This document shows, piece after piece, positions 49,977 to 58,625 of a stretch of 64,000 nt of DNA (its first letter is position 1; every line of letters begins with the position of its first letter). The position numbers and the translations under genes are program-made. The notes beneath the pieces are model-generated. The model was given only the letters and a program-made list of their open reading frames with translations, had not been told where the DNA came from and did not search any database. This DNA is from Desulfovibrio sp. (GTDB lineage Bacteria > Desulfobacterota > Desulfovibrionia > Desulfovibrionales > Desulfovibrionaceae), in the NCBI RefSeq assembly GCF_019422935.1, contig NZ_JAHZCJ010000011.1:62001-126000 (forward strand), in the 5' to 3' direction.

Positions 49977-51341
49977 TTATTTCTCATTTTTGGCCGCAGG
50001 GCCCGGATCTGCCACATCGCCATCCAGCAGGCGCACATGGGCGTAACGCCCGCTTTTGCGCGCCTGCGCGGCAAGCTCCAGCCCCTGGCTCCTGCACTGC
50101 GGGCAGGCGTGGCGCGGCACCAGTATGCACAGGGAGCGGGGCACCCGTTCCGAGGCAGTCTCAATGCGCCCCAGCCCCGAGCAATCGCTGCACAGCCGCC
50201 AGGCTTCCGTCTGCCCTTCGCGCAGGTTGTCCGTATCGTAAAAGATGTGCTTGCGGCGCACCCACCAGCCGTTTTCTTCCTCGCCTTCCGTGGGCTGCGC
50301 CGGGGGATGAAAATACACATCGCGGATCTGCGCGCACAATTTTGCTATGTATTCCCGCACTTGCGGCCGCTGACGCGTGGCTTCCGGCGTCCAGCCCGGC
50401 TCGCGGATATCCGAGGCGTCCAGCCCGGCAAGGGCAAGGCAGATGCCCAGATTCACGTAGGGCAATGCCCCGCGTATGGAGTAACCGCCTTCAAGCACGG
50501 CGATATGGGGCTGCAGGGCCGCATTGAGCGCCGCATAGCCCTGTGCCGAAAGCTTCATGTTGGCAAGGGGATCTGTGAAGTGATTGTCCTGGCCGGCGGA
50601 ATTGATGATCAGGTCAGGCTTGAAATCTTCCAGAATGGGCAGCACAGCATGCTCTATGGCGTACAGATAGCCCTCGTCCGAAGTTTCGGGCGGCAGAGGG
50701 ATGTTGATGGTGCGCCCAAGCGCGCCGGGGCCTCCGCATTCCTGCGGAAAACCCGATCCGGGGTACAGGGTGCGCCCGTCCTGATGCAGGGAAATGAACA
50801 GGGTATGCGGGTCGTTCCAAAAAATATCCTGGCTGCCGTCGCCGTGGTGCACATCCGTATCCACAATGGCGATGCGCAGGGGGCGGCCATCAGGGCGGGG
50901 GTAATGATCGCGGATATACTCCACCATGACGGCTTCGTTATTGATATTGCAGAAGCCACGGTTGCCGTGCACCACGCGCATGGCGTGGTGGCCCGGAGGC
51001 CGTACCAGAGCAAAGGCCCGCTTTTCACGCCCCTCAAGCACCAGCCGGGCCGCGCGGATAGCCCCGCCCGCCGAAGCCAGATGCGAATCCGTACTCACTG
51101 CGGCAGCCGAGGGCAGGCAGAAGTGCGCGCGCTCAAGCTGGGCATGCGTGGCAAAGGCGGGGCGGTATTCCGTAATGCCGGGAATGTCGAACAGCCCTTC
51201 TTCTAGCAGCTGGTCGCGTGTGTAGAGCAGGCGCTCTTCCCGCTCCGGGTGTGTCGCAGAAATGGCCCAGTCAAAGGCAGGAAAAAACACCACACCAAGA
51301 CTGCGGGCCGCCACCAGAGGCGGCAATGTTTTTTCAGTCAT
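49977..51341 (-). CDS. Histone deacetylase/AcuC-family protein with C-terminal zinc ribbon
   Basis: A 454-aa zinc amidohydrolase fold. Active-site residues are complete: H118-H119 in RPPGHHAMR, D163 and H165 in DTDVHHGDG, D252 in AGQDNHFTD and Y287 in EGGYSIRG. A C-terminal extension (about 355-454) adds two CxxC pairs, C384/C387 and C413/C416, likely a zinc ribbon, and an acidic linker before it. Its start overlaps the end of the small gene upstream by 8 bp. Substrate may be an acetylated polyamine or protein; sequence does not decide. Confidence 0.85.
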   Translation of the reverse strand: MTEKTLPPLVAARSLGVVFFPAFDWAISATHPEREERLLYTRDQLLEEGLFDIPGITEYRPAFATHAQLERAHFCLPSAAAVSTDSHLASAGGAIRAARLVLEGREKRAFALVRPPGHHAMRVVHGNRGFCNINNEAVMVEYIRDHYPRPDGRPLRIAIVDTDVHHGDGSQDIFWNDPHTLFISLHQDGRTLYPGSGFPQECGGPGALGRTINIPLPPETSDEGYLYAIEHAVLPILEDFKPDLIINSAGQDNHFTDPLANMKLSAQGYAALNAALQPHIAVLEGGYSIRGALPYVNLGICLALAGLDASDIREPGWTPEATRQRPQVREYIAKLCAQIRDVYFHPPAQPTEGEEENGWWVRRKHIFYDTDNLREGQTEAWRLCSDCSGLGRIETASERVPRSLCILVPRHACPQCRSQGLELAAQARKSGRYAHVRLLDGDVADPGPAAKNEK

Positions 51342-51669
51342 CACCTTCGCCAAGTTCTTCAAAAATATCTGCCCCGTAACGGGCATAGGTCACCATACGG
51401 CCCATGTGCGCAAGGCCCATGCCGTAGGCCAGATTACTTTCGGCCACGGCCATGAAAAGCACGCCTTCAGTATCGTGCAGGGCAAAAAAGCCGCCCGCAC
51501 CGCCATCCTTGCGAAAAACGGCGCAGTGCAGCAAACCGGGATCGCCGATGACGTTGATGAGGGTGTAGCCCTTGGGCGGCTGCCCCGGCAGATAAGCCAG
51601 TTCCTTGCCTTCACGGGGGGCAAAGCGCACGCCCGCGCCTTCAACTTCAACTGTATAACATTCGTACAT
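51334..51669 (-). CDS. Small hypothetical protein, coupled to the deacetylase
   Basis: A 111-aa protein of unrecognised family. It is beta-rich at the start (YECYTVEVEGAGVRFAPREGKELAYLPG) with a Gly-rich mid-part (FRKDGGAGGFFALHDTEGVLFMAVAESNLAYGMGLAHMGRMVTYARYGAD) and an acidic end. AAGGAG precedes ATG 51669. Its end overlaps the deacetylase start by 8 bp, suggesting joint function. No membrane or signal segments. Confidence 0.7.
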   Translation of the reverse strand: MYECYTVEVEGAGVRFAPREGKELAYLPGQPPKGYTLINVIGDPGLLHCAVFRKDGGAGGFFALHDTEGVLFMAVAESNLAYGMGLAHMGRMVTYARYGADIFEELGEGDD

Positions 51670-51769
51670 ATATTCTCCTTGGTGGCGCATGGAGCGCGCC
51701 AAAAGCCTGCATGGCAGGCTGAACCGGCAAAATTGCAAAGGCCCGGAACGCGGCTCCCGCCGCAAAAAA

Positions 51770-52423
51770 CTATTCCAATCCCCAACCGCGCTGCCGCAAG
51801 TGGGACTCGATGGCGGAGCGGCACTGCAAAACCACGTCTTCGGGCGGCTGCGAGGCGTCAATAATGGCGAAGCGCTCGGGTTCTTCCTCGGCCAGGACCC
51901 TGTAGCCCTGGCGCACCCGCTCGTGAAAATCAAGGCTCTCAGCGTCAAAACGGCCTTCTGAAACTACCAGACCTTCCTGACGGTTGCGCTCGCCAGCGCG
52001 CATGAGGCCGCAACGCACCGGCAGATCCAGCAGCAGGGTCAGCTCCGGTTGCAGGCCGCCCGTGGCCGCCTGATTAAGCCTTTGCAGATATTCCGTATCA
52101 AGCCCGCGTCCGTGCCCCTGATAGGCCAGTGTGGAATCGGTGTAACGGTCGCACAGCACGGTCTGTCCTGCTTCCAGCGCAGGCCGGATGACCTCCGCCA
52201 CGTGCTGCGCCCTGTCGGCAAGAAACAGAAAAAGCTCCGCCCGGCTGGAGAGTTCGCGCGTGCGGGCATCAAGCAGTATGGAGCGCAGGCTGCGCCCAAG
52301 CGCACAGCCCCCCGGCTCACGCGTACACAGGGGGTCGTGGCCATTTTCCTGCAAAAAACCCGCAAGATAGTTGATGGCCGTGGACTTGCCCGCGCCTTCT
52401 ATACCTTCAAAAGAGATAAACAT
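51770..52423 (-). CDS. tmk: Thymidylate kinase
   Basis: A 217-aa P-loop kinase: dTMP plus ATP gives dTDP. FEGIEGAGKST (residues 5-15) is the P-loop, followed by REPGG (dTMP binding), CDRYTDSTLAYQGHGRGL (DRY motif) and a LID region with RNRQEGLVVSEGRFDAE. Length is standard. The ATG at 52423 lies within the end of the HD-domain gene, an overlap of 25 bp; the Shine-Dalgarno (AAAGAAG) is modest, so coupling is likely. Confidence 0.95.
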   Translation of the reverse strand: MFISFEGIEGAGKSTAINYLAGFLQENGHDPLCTREPGGCALGRSLRSILLDARTRELSSRAELFLFLADRAQHVAEVIRPALEAGQTVLCDRYTDSTLAYQGHGRGLDTEYLQRLNQAATGGLQPELTLLLDLPVRCGLMRAGERNRQEGLVVSEGRFDAESLDFHERVRQGYRVLAEEEPERFAIIDASQPPEDVVLQCRSAIESHLRQRGWGLE

Positions 52424-53430
52424 TCTTCTTTCACCGCTTTTTTGCGGGTTGCGGGGGCGGCTTTGTCCGGCGTACGCGCGGCCCGGTGCACGGGTCGCCC
52501 CAGCGTAGCCTGCCAGGGTGTCCAGGCCTCGCCTTCGCCCTCTATCTGGGCAAACAGGCCACGGCACTGGGCCATCTTGGCGTCCAGGTTGTCGGCATAG
52601 TGCAGGGCCATGGCTTCCGGCGTATGCGGCACGCGCACCGCACCGAACTCCAGCTCGCCATGGTGGCTCAAGATCAGGTGTTTCAGATGCCGCTGCAACG
52701 GCTCTTCCAGACCGGATTTAGCCAGATACGGCTCCAGCATTTCAATGCCCAGCATGAGGTGCCCCAGCAGGCGGCCCTCATCAGTGTAATCATTGGCGAT
52801 ACCGCCAGAGAATTCGCGCAGTTTACCAATGTCGTGAAACAGCGCTCCCGCAAGAAAGGTCTGCCGGTCAAGTTCCGGATAATGGTCGGCGATGCGGCGG
52901 CAAAGTTTGAATACGCTCAAAGTGTGCTCAAGCAGCCCGCCCACATAGGCGTGGTGCACCCCCTTGGCCGCCGGGCAGACTCGAAAGGCGGCGCGCATCT
53001 CGTCGTTATTAAAAAATCCCTGCACCAGCTTGCGCCATGGCGCGTGGACAAATTCCTTCTTGATGAGGTCAAGCAGTTCATCCAGCATTTCATCCAGCGA
53101 AAAGGGACTGGCGGGCATAAGGGCCGCATGGTCCACAGCGGCGCATTCCTCATCGGAAAGAAAGCGCATCTGCTCCACCGTGAGCTGCACCTGATCCCGA
53201 TACAGCCCCGCGCGCCCTTCGGCCCACACAAGCGTTCCCGCCGCGATTTCGCTGAACTCCGCGCTCAGCGGATGCCATATCTTGGCTTCAAGGCTGCCGC
53301 TGGCGTCAGCAAGGGTAAGCCGCCAGTACGGGCCATTGCGCGACTGGCCCTGCGCAGCCTGCGTAACCACGAATATGCCGCGCGCCTCCGAGGCGGGGCC
53401 AATATCTTTGACGTAACAACCTTTTTCCAT
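52399..53430 (-). CDS. OB-fold plus HD-domain phosphohydrolase, YhaM/Cbf1-like 3'-5' exonuclease
   Basis: A 343-aa protein. An N-terminal OB-fold (about 1-95, GPYWRLTLADASGSLEAKIWHPLS) is followed by an HD domain: HHAYVGGLLEHTLSVFKLC, then LAGALFHDIGK and the late LILSHHGE. This is the arrangement of Firmicute YhaM, a 3'-5' exonuclease/exoribonuclease. The C-terminus is basic and low-complexity (RPVHRAARTPDKAAPATRKKAVK). ATG 53430 follows GGAA. tmk starts inside its 3' end. Confidence 0.85.
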   Translation of the reverse strand: MEKGCYVKDIGPASEARGIFVVTQAAQGQSRNGPYWRLTLADASGSLEAKIWHPLSAEFSEIAAGTLVWAEGRAGLYRDQVQLTVEQMRFLSDEECAAVDHAALMPASPFSLDEMLDELLDLIKKEFVHAPWRKLVQGFFNNDEMRAAFRVCPAAKGVHHAYVGGLLEHTLSVFKLCRRIADHYPELDRQTFLAGALFHDIGKLREFSGGIANDYTDEGRLLGHLMLGIEMLEPYLAKSGLEEPLQRHLKHLILSHHGELEFGAVRVPHTPEAMALHYADNLDAKMAQCRGLFAQIEGEGEAWTPWQATLGRPVHRAARTPDKAAPATRKKAVKEECLSLLKV

Positions 53431-53587
53431 ATATCGTTCCAGCGGCGCGTATCTGCGCCGGGCATGTGCTGTTTTCCACGCGGGCATGGCCCCTGACGCG
53501 GAACTTCCAAATTGGCAGGGCCGCGCAAAAACACTGGAACCACGCGGGCCTTAGGCCGAATTTCCCTTCTTTCCGAGGTATTGTCAA

Positions 53588-54349
53588 ATGGACGTTCTTC
53601 TGACCAACGATGACGGCATCCGCGCGCGCGGCCTGCGCGCGCTTTACGCCGCCCTGCTTGAAGCAGGGCATACAGTGCATGTGGTGGCCCCCATGACCCA
53701 ACAATCCGGCGTGGGCCACTCGCTGACCGTATTTGAACCTGTACGCGCCATGGATTTTGAAGAACCCGACTTCAAAGGTCTGGGTATTTACGGCACACCC
53801 ACGGACTGCGTCAAACTGGCCCTTGGGCAGCTTTTGCCCAAAAAACCCGACATGGTTATTTCTGGCATCAATGCAGGCCCCAATGTTGGCCCGGACATTC
53901 TGTATTCCGGCACGGTGGGCGCGGCCACGGAGGCGGCCCACGAGGATCTGCCGAGCATTGCTGTGTCGCACGACTGCTACAAGGTCAAAAACGGCGACCT
54001 GCTGCCGCAGGCCCGGCACCTTGTGGCGCTGGCCGAGCGCATCGACTGGTCGCAGTTGGGCCGCCGCAGGGTCGTCAACGTCAACTATCCTGCCTGCCCG
54101 CTGGACGAGGTCAAAGGCCTGCGCGTCTGCCCGCAGACCAGCGCAGTGTGGGTAAACACCTACTCGGAGCGCCTTGACCCACGCGGCGCGCCCTACTGGT
54201 GGCTTGAGGGCGAAATTCCTGCGGAAACCATTGAACCGGACTCGGACAAAGACATGCTCAACCGGGGATACATTACCCTTACCCCCCTGCGCTTTGATTT
54301 TACCGATCCGGCTGGCCTGAACGCGCTGGCTGGCATGAAGCTCGGCTAG
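53588..54349 (+). CDS. surE: 5'/3'-nucleotidase SurE
   Basis: A 253-aa metal-dependent nucleotidase. LLTNDDGI (metal aspartates D8, D9), VVAPMTQQSGVGHSLT, GTPTDCVKLAL and SGINAGPNVGPDILYSGTVGAATEA are the conserved segments. GAGG lies upstream of the ATG. It is divergent from the HD-domain gene. Dephosphorylates nucleoside monophosphates, linked to stationary phase and repair in other bacteria. Start overlaps nothing. Confidence 0.95.
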   Translation: MDVLLTNDDGIRARGLRALYAALLEAGHTVHVVAPMTQQSGVGHSLTVFEPVRAMDFEEPDFKGLGIYGTPTDCVKLALGQLLPKKPDMVISGINAGPNVGPDILYSGTVGAATEAAHEDLPSIAVSHDCYKVKNGDLLPQARHLVALAERIDWSQLGRRRVVNVNYPACPLDEVKGLRVCPQTSAVWVNTYSERLDPRGAPYWWLEGEIPAETIEPDSDKDMLNRGYITLTPLRFDFTDPAGLNALAGMKLG

Positions 54350-54636
54350 CGTCCACTCGGCCTCAGGGCCTTCGGCAACATCCCGGAAACATAAGGGATC
54401 AGGCGATCCCTCTTGACGCCGTCGCCCCATGTGGGCTACAGGCGCGCTCGGGCATACAAAATATGTTTCGCGTTTGCCTGGGCACTGCGCCCGCCGGAAG
54501 AACTGCAAAGTAAGCCCGTTTCCCGCGCGGCAGGCATTCCCCTTTACGGGGAATTGGTGTATGTGCAGACTTGTCATTTCCGGGCGACTTATGCTTTTTT
54601 GACCGTCCTTAATGCCAGACCCCTCTGGAGGAAATC
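54350..54636 (+). other. 287-bp region between surE and fba
   Basis: It contains two small hairpins: GGGATC/GATCCC at 54395-54410, followed by TCTT, which may end surE, and ATTCCCC/GGGGAAT at 54536-54554. No supported gene. The promoter of fba-gap must lie here, but I cannot point to convincing boxes. Confidence 0.5.
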
Positions 54637-55563
54637 ATGCCTCTTATCAATCCCAAAGAAATGTTCGCCGCCGCCTATGCTGGCGGGTACGCCATTGGCG
54701 CGTTCAACGTCAACAACATGGAAATCATCCAGGGCATCATGAGCGCGGCCTCCGAGGAAAAATCGCCGGTCATCCTTCAGGTGTCTTCGGGCGCGCGCAA
54801 GTATGCCGGGCAGATATACATCATGAAGCTTGTGGAAGCTGCGCTTGCGCTTGACCCTTCCATCCCCGTGGTGGTGCACCTCGACCACGGCCCCAGCTTT
54901 GAAATGTGCCGCGACTGCATTGACGGCGGCTTCACCTCTGTGATGATCGACGGTTCGCACCTGTCGTTTGAAGAGAACATCGCCCTGACCAAGCAGGTGG
55001 TGGACTATGCTCACCCCCGTGGCGTCTGGGTTGAGGCCGAGCTGGGCAAGCTGGCTGGCATTGAAGAACATGTGCAGTCTGCCGAACACGTCTACACCGA
55101 CCCCGATGAAGCCGTGGAATTTGTCAGCCGCACGGGCTGCGATTCACTGGCCGTCGCCATCGGCACAAGCCACGGCGCGTACAAGTTCAAGGGCGAAGCC
55201 AAACTTGATTTTGACCGTCTGGCCCGCATTGGCGACAAGCTGCCCAATTACCCCCTGGTGCTGCACGGCGCGTCCAGTGTACCGCAGGAATTTGTGAGCC
55301 TGTGCAACCAGTATGGCGGCCAGGTTGGCGGAGCCAAGGGCGTGCCAGAAGACATGCTGCGCAAGGCTGCGGGCATGAACGTATGCAAAATCAATGTGGA
55401 TACGGACATCCGCCTGGCCGTCACCGCTTCCATCCGTCAGTATCTTGCCGAACACCCCGACCAGTTTGACCCGCGCGCCTACCTCACCCCCGCTCGCGAT
55501 GCCGTCAAGAATATGGTGGCCCACAAGATCCGTAATGTCATGGGATCTTCAAATAAAGCCTAA
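54637..55563 (+). CDS. fba: Fructose-bisphosphate aldolase, class II
   Basis: A 308-aa zinc aldolase. GAFNVNNMEIIQGIM, VVVHLDHGPSFEMC (zinc His and catalytic Asp), SVMIDGSHLSFEENI, the GTSHGAYKF histidine loop, YPLVLHGASSVP and KINVDTDIRLA are present. Splits or forms fructose-1,6-bisphosphate. A strong GGAGG precedes the ATG. The gap to gap is 26 bp, so the two make a glycolysis/gluconeogenesis operon. Confidence 0.96.
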   Translation: MPLINPKEMFAAAYAGGYAIGAFNVNNMEIIQGIMSAASEEKSPVILQVSSGARKYAGQIYIMKLVEAALALDPSIPVVVHLDHGPSFEMCRDCIDGGFTSVMIDGSHLSFEENIALTKQVVDYAHPRGVWVEAELGKLAGIEEHVQSAEHVYTDPDEAVEFVSRTGCDSLAVAIGTSHGAYKFKGEAKLDFDRLARIGDKLPNYPLVLHGASSVPQEFVSLCNQYGGQVGGAKGVPEDMLRKAAGMNVCKINVDTDIRLAVTASIRQYLAEHPDQFDPRAYLTPARDAVKNMVAHKIRNVMGSSNKA

Positions 55564-55589
55564 TCCCTACGCCCCAAGGAGCGCGAATC

Positions 55590-56591
55590 ATGCCCGTGAA
55601 AGTTGGAATGAACGGCTTTGGCCGCATTGGTCGGTATCTGCTGCGTCTTATGGCCGACGATAACGAAATTCAGATCGCCGCCATCAACGCCCGTGCGGAC
55701 AACGCCGCGCTGGCCTATCTTTTCAAGTATGATTCCACGTACGGAACCTTTCAGGGCACGGTTGATCACGATGAAAACGGCATCATCGTCAATGGCCGCC
55801 ATATCACCGTTACCCGCTGCAAGGCTGGCGAATGGGAATGGGAGCGCCTTGGCGTAACCCTGGCCGTGGAAACCACGGGCACCATCAAGGATCGCGAAGG
55901 CCTTGCCCAGCATCTGGCCTGCGGCGCAAAAAAGGTTGTGATCTCCGCCCCCGGCAAGGATGTGGACGCCATGATTGTTATGGGCGTGAACCACAACACC
56001 TATGATGGCGCAAAGCACAGCGTCATTTCTGCCGCGTCCTGCACCACCAACTGCCTGGCCCCTGCGGTCAAGGTGCTGCACGAAACCTTTGGCTTCCGCC
56101 ATGGCCTCATGACCACCATCCACTCCTACACCATGAGCCAGCGCATTCTGGACGGCACCCACAAGGACTGGCGTCGCGGCCGCGCCGCAGCTGTGTCCAT
56201 GGTGCCTTCAAGCACGGGCGCTGCCAAGGCTGTGGGGCAGGTCATGCCGGAACTGGAAGGCAAGCTCAACGGCATGTCGGTGCGTATTCCCACCTTTGAC
56301 TGCTCGCTGGTCGACCTGACCTGTGAAGTGGAAAAAGCCTGTGATGCCGCCGCTGTCAACGCAGCCCTTCAGGCTGCCAGCAAGGGCGCGCTGGCCGAAA
56401 ACATGGGCTTTTCCGAAGAACCGCTGGTGTCCATAGACTACAAGGGCAGCACCTTCGGCGGCGTGGTGGATGCGCTTTCCACCCAGGTGCTTGACGGTAC
56501 CATGGTCAAACTGCTCATCTGGTACGATAACGAATCCGGCTTCACCAACCAGTTGCTGCGCCTGCTCCGCATGGTGGGCAAGGACTGCTGA
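55590..56591 (+). CDS. gap: Glyceraldehyde-3-phosphate dehydrogenase
   Basis: A 333-aa tetrameric enzyme. The GFGRIGR fingerprint, catalytic C151 in SAASCTTNCLAP, H178 in TTIHSY and the WYDNESGF ending are intact. The residue that selects NAD+ (Asp at about 34 in NAD-specific enzymes) reads A34-R35 (AINARADN), as in NADP-using or dual types such as GapB. AAGGAG lies before the ATG. It follows fba by 26 bp. A terminator stem AGCGCGG...CCGCGCT follows. Confidence 0.95.
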   Translation: MPVKVGMNGFGRIGRYLLRLMADDNEIQIAAINARADNAALAYLFKYDSTYGTFQGTVDHDENGIIVNGRHITVTRCKAGEWEWERLGVTLAVETTGTIKDREGLAQHLACGAKKVVISAPGKDVDAMIVMGVNHNTYDGAKHSVISAASCTTNCLAPAVKVLHETFGFRHGLMTTIHSYTMSQRILDGTHKDWRRGRAAAVSMVPSSTGAAKAVGQVMPELEGKLNGMSVRIPTFDCSLVDLTCEVEKACDAAAVNAALQAASKGALAENMGFSEEPLVSIDYKGSTFGGVVDALSTQVLDGTMVKLLIWYDNESGFTNQLLRLLRMVGKDC

Positions 56592-56638
56592 TAGAGATTG
56601 CGCATTGCCCTGCCCGGCAGGGATGGGCTTGAATTACA

Positions 56639-56671
56639 AGCGCGGTGGGTTGCAATACCCGCCGCGCTTTA
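56639..56671 (+). terminator. Intrinsic terminator of fba-gap
   Basis: AAGCGCGG(T)GGGT pairs with ACCC(G)CCGCGCTT around TGCAAT, followed by TATTTTTG. It lies about 47 bp after the gap stop. Confidence 0.8.
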
Positions 56672-56909
56672 TTTTTGCTTGCCCGTTTTGGCTGCCTCTG
56701 TTGCGGCGCATGCTTCACCCTGTCCCTTTTGGGCCTTTCTCAGCCCCAGGCTTGACGTGCGCGGCCCCGGGCAAATTCTGCTCACCACTCGTCTGCATGG
56801 GAAAAATTTTCCTCTTTTCTTTGCCACGTTTTACGCATTACCTAATAAAACTGGCTCTACGCAACGCTTTGCAGGCATTTCACCTGAACGCGTCATTTAC
56901 GCCAGACCC

Positions 56910-56937
56910 TAATGCTTTTTGCCGTTGCGCCGATTAA
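56910..56937 (+). promoter_or_regulatory. Sigma28 (FliA) promoter of flagellin 1
   Basis: TAAT (56910-56913), a 15-bp spacer and GCCGATTAA (56929-56937) match the TAAA-N15-GCCGATAA consensus except for one base in each element. It lies 80-107 bp upstream of the flagellin ATG. Confidence 0.7.
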
Positions 56938-56999
56938 GTGGACAAAAGGTGGTAGCACGCAAGGACGCGTCGGCATTTCGCGCCGCCTGTGACATACAG

Positions 57000-57015
57000 C
57001 ATTCATGGAGGAATG
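57000..57015 (+). promoter_or_regulatory. CsrA-type hairpin over the flagellin 1 ribosome-binding site
   Basis: CATTC (57000-57004) pairs with GAATG (57011-57015) and exposes the loop ATGGAG. The loop has the A-N-GGA core of CsrA sites and holds the first bases of the GGAGGA Shine-Dalgarno. The start codon is at 57017. The same 16 bases recur at 58608-58623. Confidence 0.6.
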
Positions 57016-57016
57016 T

Positions 57017-57904
57017 ATGTATATCAATCACAATACCATGGCCTCGCAAGTAGGCAACAATCTGACCTCGCACTACAACGACCTGAAAACCTCTACCTCG
57101 CGGCTGTCATCCGGCCTGCGCATCAATTCCGCTGCGGACGATGCCGCCGGTCTGGCCATTCGCGAACTCATGCGTACCGATATCGCCGCCCTGCAACAGG
57201 GCGTGCGTAACGCCAACGACGCCATTTCCCTCATTCAGACAGCCGACGGTGCCTTGGGCATCATCGACGAAAAGCTGACCCGTATGAAGGAACTGGCCGA
57301 ACAGGCCGCCACCGGTACCTATGACTCCACCCAGCGCCTGATGATCGAATCGGAGTACCAGGCCATGGCTTCGGAAATTACCCGAATCGCCACCGCCACG
57401 GACTTCAACGGCATCCACCTGCTGGACGGCAACCTGTCGAGCGATTCGCACGTTGGCAACACCATGTCCAGCACGGGCAAGCTGAAGGTGCACTTTGGCA
57501 CAGCCAACGATTCGGCGGAAGACTACTACTACATCCAGATCGGCACGAGCACCGCCTCGGCGCTTGGTGTAGGCAATCAGGCTGCCAGCACTTCTGACGG
57601 CAGGTCGGTATCGACTCAGGAGGCGGCGCAGAAGGCTCTTGTAGCCATCACCAACGCCGTTGTTTCCAAGGACAAGATCCGGGCGCATCTGGGCGCACTG
57701 CAAAACAGGCTGGAGAACACCATCTCCAACCTGAGCACCCAGGCCGAAAATCTGCAGGCGGCTGAATCCCGCATTTCCGACGTGGACGTTGCCACGGAAA
57801 TGACGCAGTTCGTCCGCAACCAGATTCTCACCCAGTCGTCTGTGGCCATGCTCTCGCAGGCCAACAGCATGCCCAAGCTGGCCTTGAACCTGATTTCCGG
57901 TTAG
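57017..57904 (+). CDS. Flagellin (copy 1)
   Basis: A 295-aa short flagellin. The N-terminal D0/D1 part (MYINHNTMASQVGNNLTSHYNDL, then LSSGLRINSAADDAAGLAIRELMRTDI) and the C-terminal part (LENTISNLSTQAENLQAAESRISDVDVATEMTQFVRNQILTQSSVAMLSQANSM) are canonical. The central region is short, so no large D2/D3. GGAGGAA is 4-9 nt before ATG 57017; an in-frame ATG at 57005 lies inside the hairpin. It is driven by a sigma28 promoter and ended by its own terminator. Confidence 0.95.
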   Translation: MYINHNTMASQVGNNLTSHYNDLKTSTSRLSSGLRINSAADDAAGLAIRELMRTDIAALQQGVRNANDAISLIQTADGALGIIDEKLTRMKELAEQAATGTYDSTQRLMIESEYQAMASEITRIATATDFNGIHLLDGNLSSDSHVGNTMSSTGKLKVHFGTANDSAEDYYYIQIGTSTASALGVGNQAASTSDGRSVSTQEAAQKALVAITNAVVSKDKIRAHLGALQNRLENTISNLSTQAENLQAAESRISDVDVATEMTQFVRNQILTQSSVAMLSQANSMPKLALNLISG

Positions 57905-57994
57905 CTGTAAAACCAGGTGGTGGAGGGCAATAGCCCAGGACCGGCCAAGAGGCTGGGGAGAGCTTTAAGGCCACAACCAACATGTTTCTGATGA

Positions 57995-58027
57995 AAGCCG
58001 GGTCGCGTACGCGACCCGGCTTTTTTA
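57995..58027 (+). terminator. Intrinsic terminator of flagellin 1
   Basis: AAGCCGGGTCGCGT and its exact complement form a 28-base perfect palindrome followed by six T residues, about 90 bp after the stop. Confidence 0.9.
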
Positions 58028-58607
58028 CGCTCTGTTACCTTCTGAGCATCGACAAATTCTGCACTGGCACAGCAACCGCAGCAATTTTTCAAAATGTGCA
58101 GCCCTTCATTTCCCCTATCTCCACCTTGCGCTCCAGCTCTAGCACGCTTGCCCGTCAACATTTCTGCTCCGTTCGATAAATACGGGATGCCCGCACCTGT
58201 TCTGTCACAACTTGCCTTGTGCTGAATAGCCCTGGGCAAACAAAGAATATTGTTCACAGCAGCCTACCTTAAAAATTCGCATCATATAGATATCCGTATA
58301 TTTTTTTACTGCAAAGGCCGCAGCCCCCTGCAATCGGCCCACCAGCCGCCAGCTTATTGACGCTTGAATCTACGCCGTCTGGCATGAATCCTGCTGTAAA
58401 CGGAGTGCAGGTTTTCAGGCAAATATTGCCCCTCTGAAGCCACGAATCAGAAAGGCAACAGCGCCTGTTGTTTAGGGCTGCCAGCCCAGGTCGGCTCAGG
58501 CCGATACCAGTCTGGCTTTTGGTAACTTTTTCCCCGCTCCTTGCGGGATGAACGGCGGCAGTCCGCATGGACGCGGACGCGCATAGTGCGTCGCCGGGCA
58601 GACAGAA

Positions 58608-58623
58608 CATTCATGGAGGAATG
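58608..58623 (+). promoter_or_regulatory. CsrA-type hairpin over the flagellin 2 ribosome-binding site
   Basis: Identical to the site at 57000-57015: CATTC, loop ATGGAG, GAATG. The sequences around the two copies differ, so the hairpin itself has been conserved. The ATG is at 58626. Confidence 0.6.
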
Positions 58624-58625
58624 TC

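Larger units (their letters stand above)
56592..57016 (+). other. 425-bp leader upstream of the first flagellin
   Basis: It contains the gap terminator (56639-56671), a sigma28-type promoter (56910-56937) and the CsrA-type hairpin (57000-57015). No supported gene lies in it. Confidence 0.7.
57905..58625 (+). other. 721-bp non-coding interval between the flagellins
   Basis: It contains the flagellin 1 terminator (57995-58027), an AT-rich stretch (58262-58312), a GCCGATAC element (58500-58507) that may be a sigma28 -10 without a good -35, and the second CsrA-type hairpin (58608-58623). No supported gene. Confidence 0.6.

Noticed and set aside
56688-56710. Sigma54 -24/-12 promoter before flagellin 1
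   Set aside because: GG and GC are 11 bases apart rather than 10, and a better sigma28 promoter lies closer to the gene.
58269-58610. 113-codon minus-strand open frame between the flagellins
   Set aside because: No ribosome-binding site, no family features, and it covers regulatory sequence of flagellin 2.
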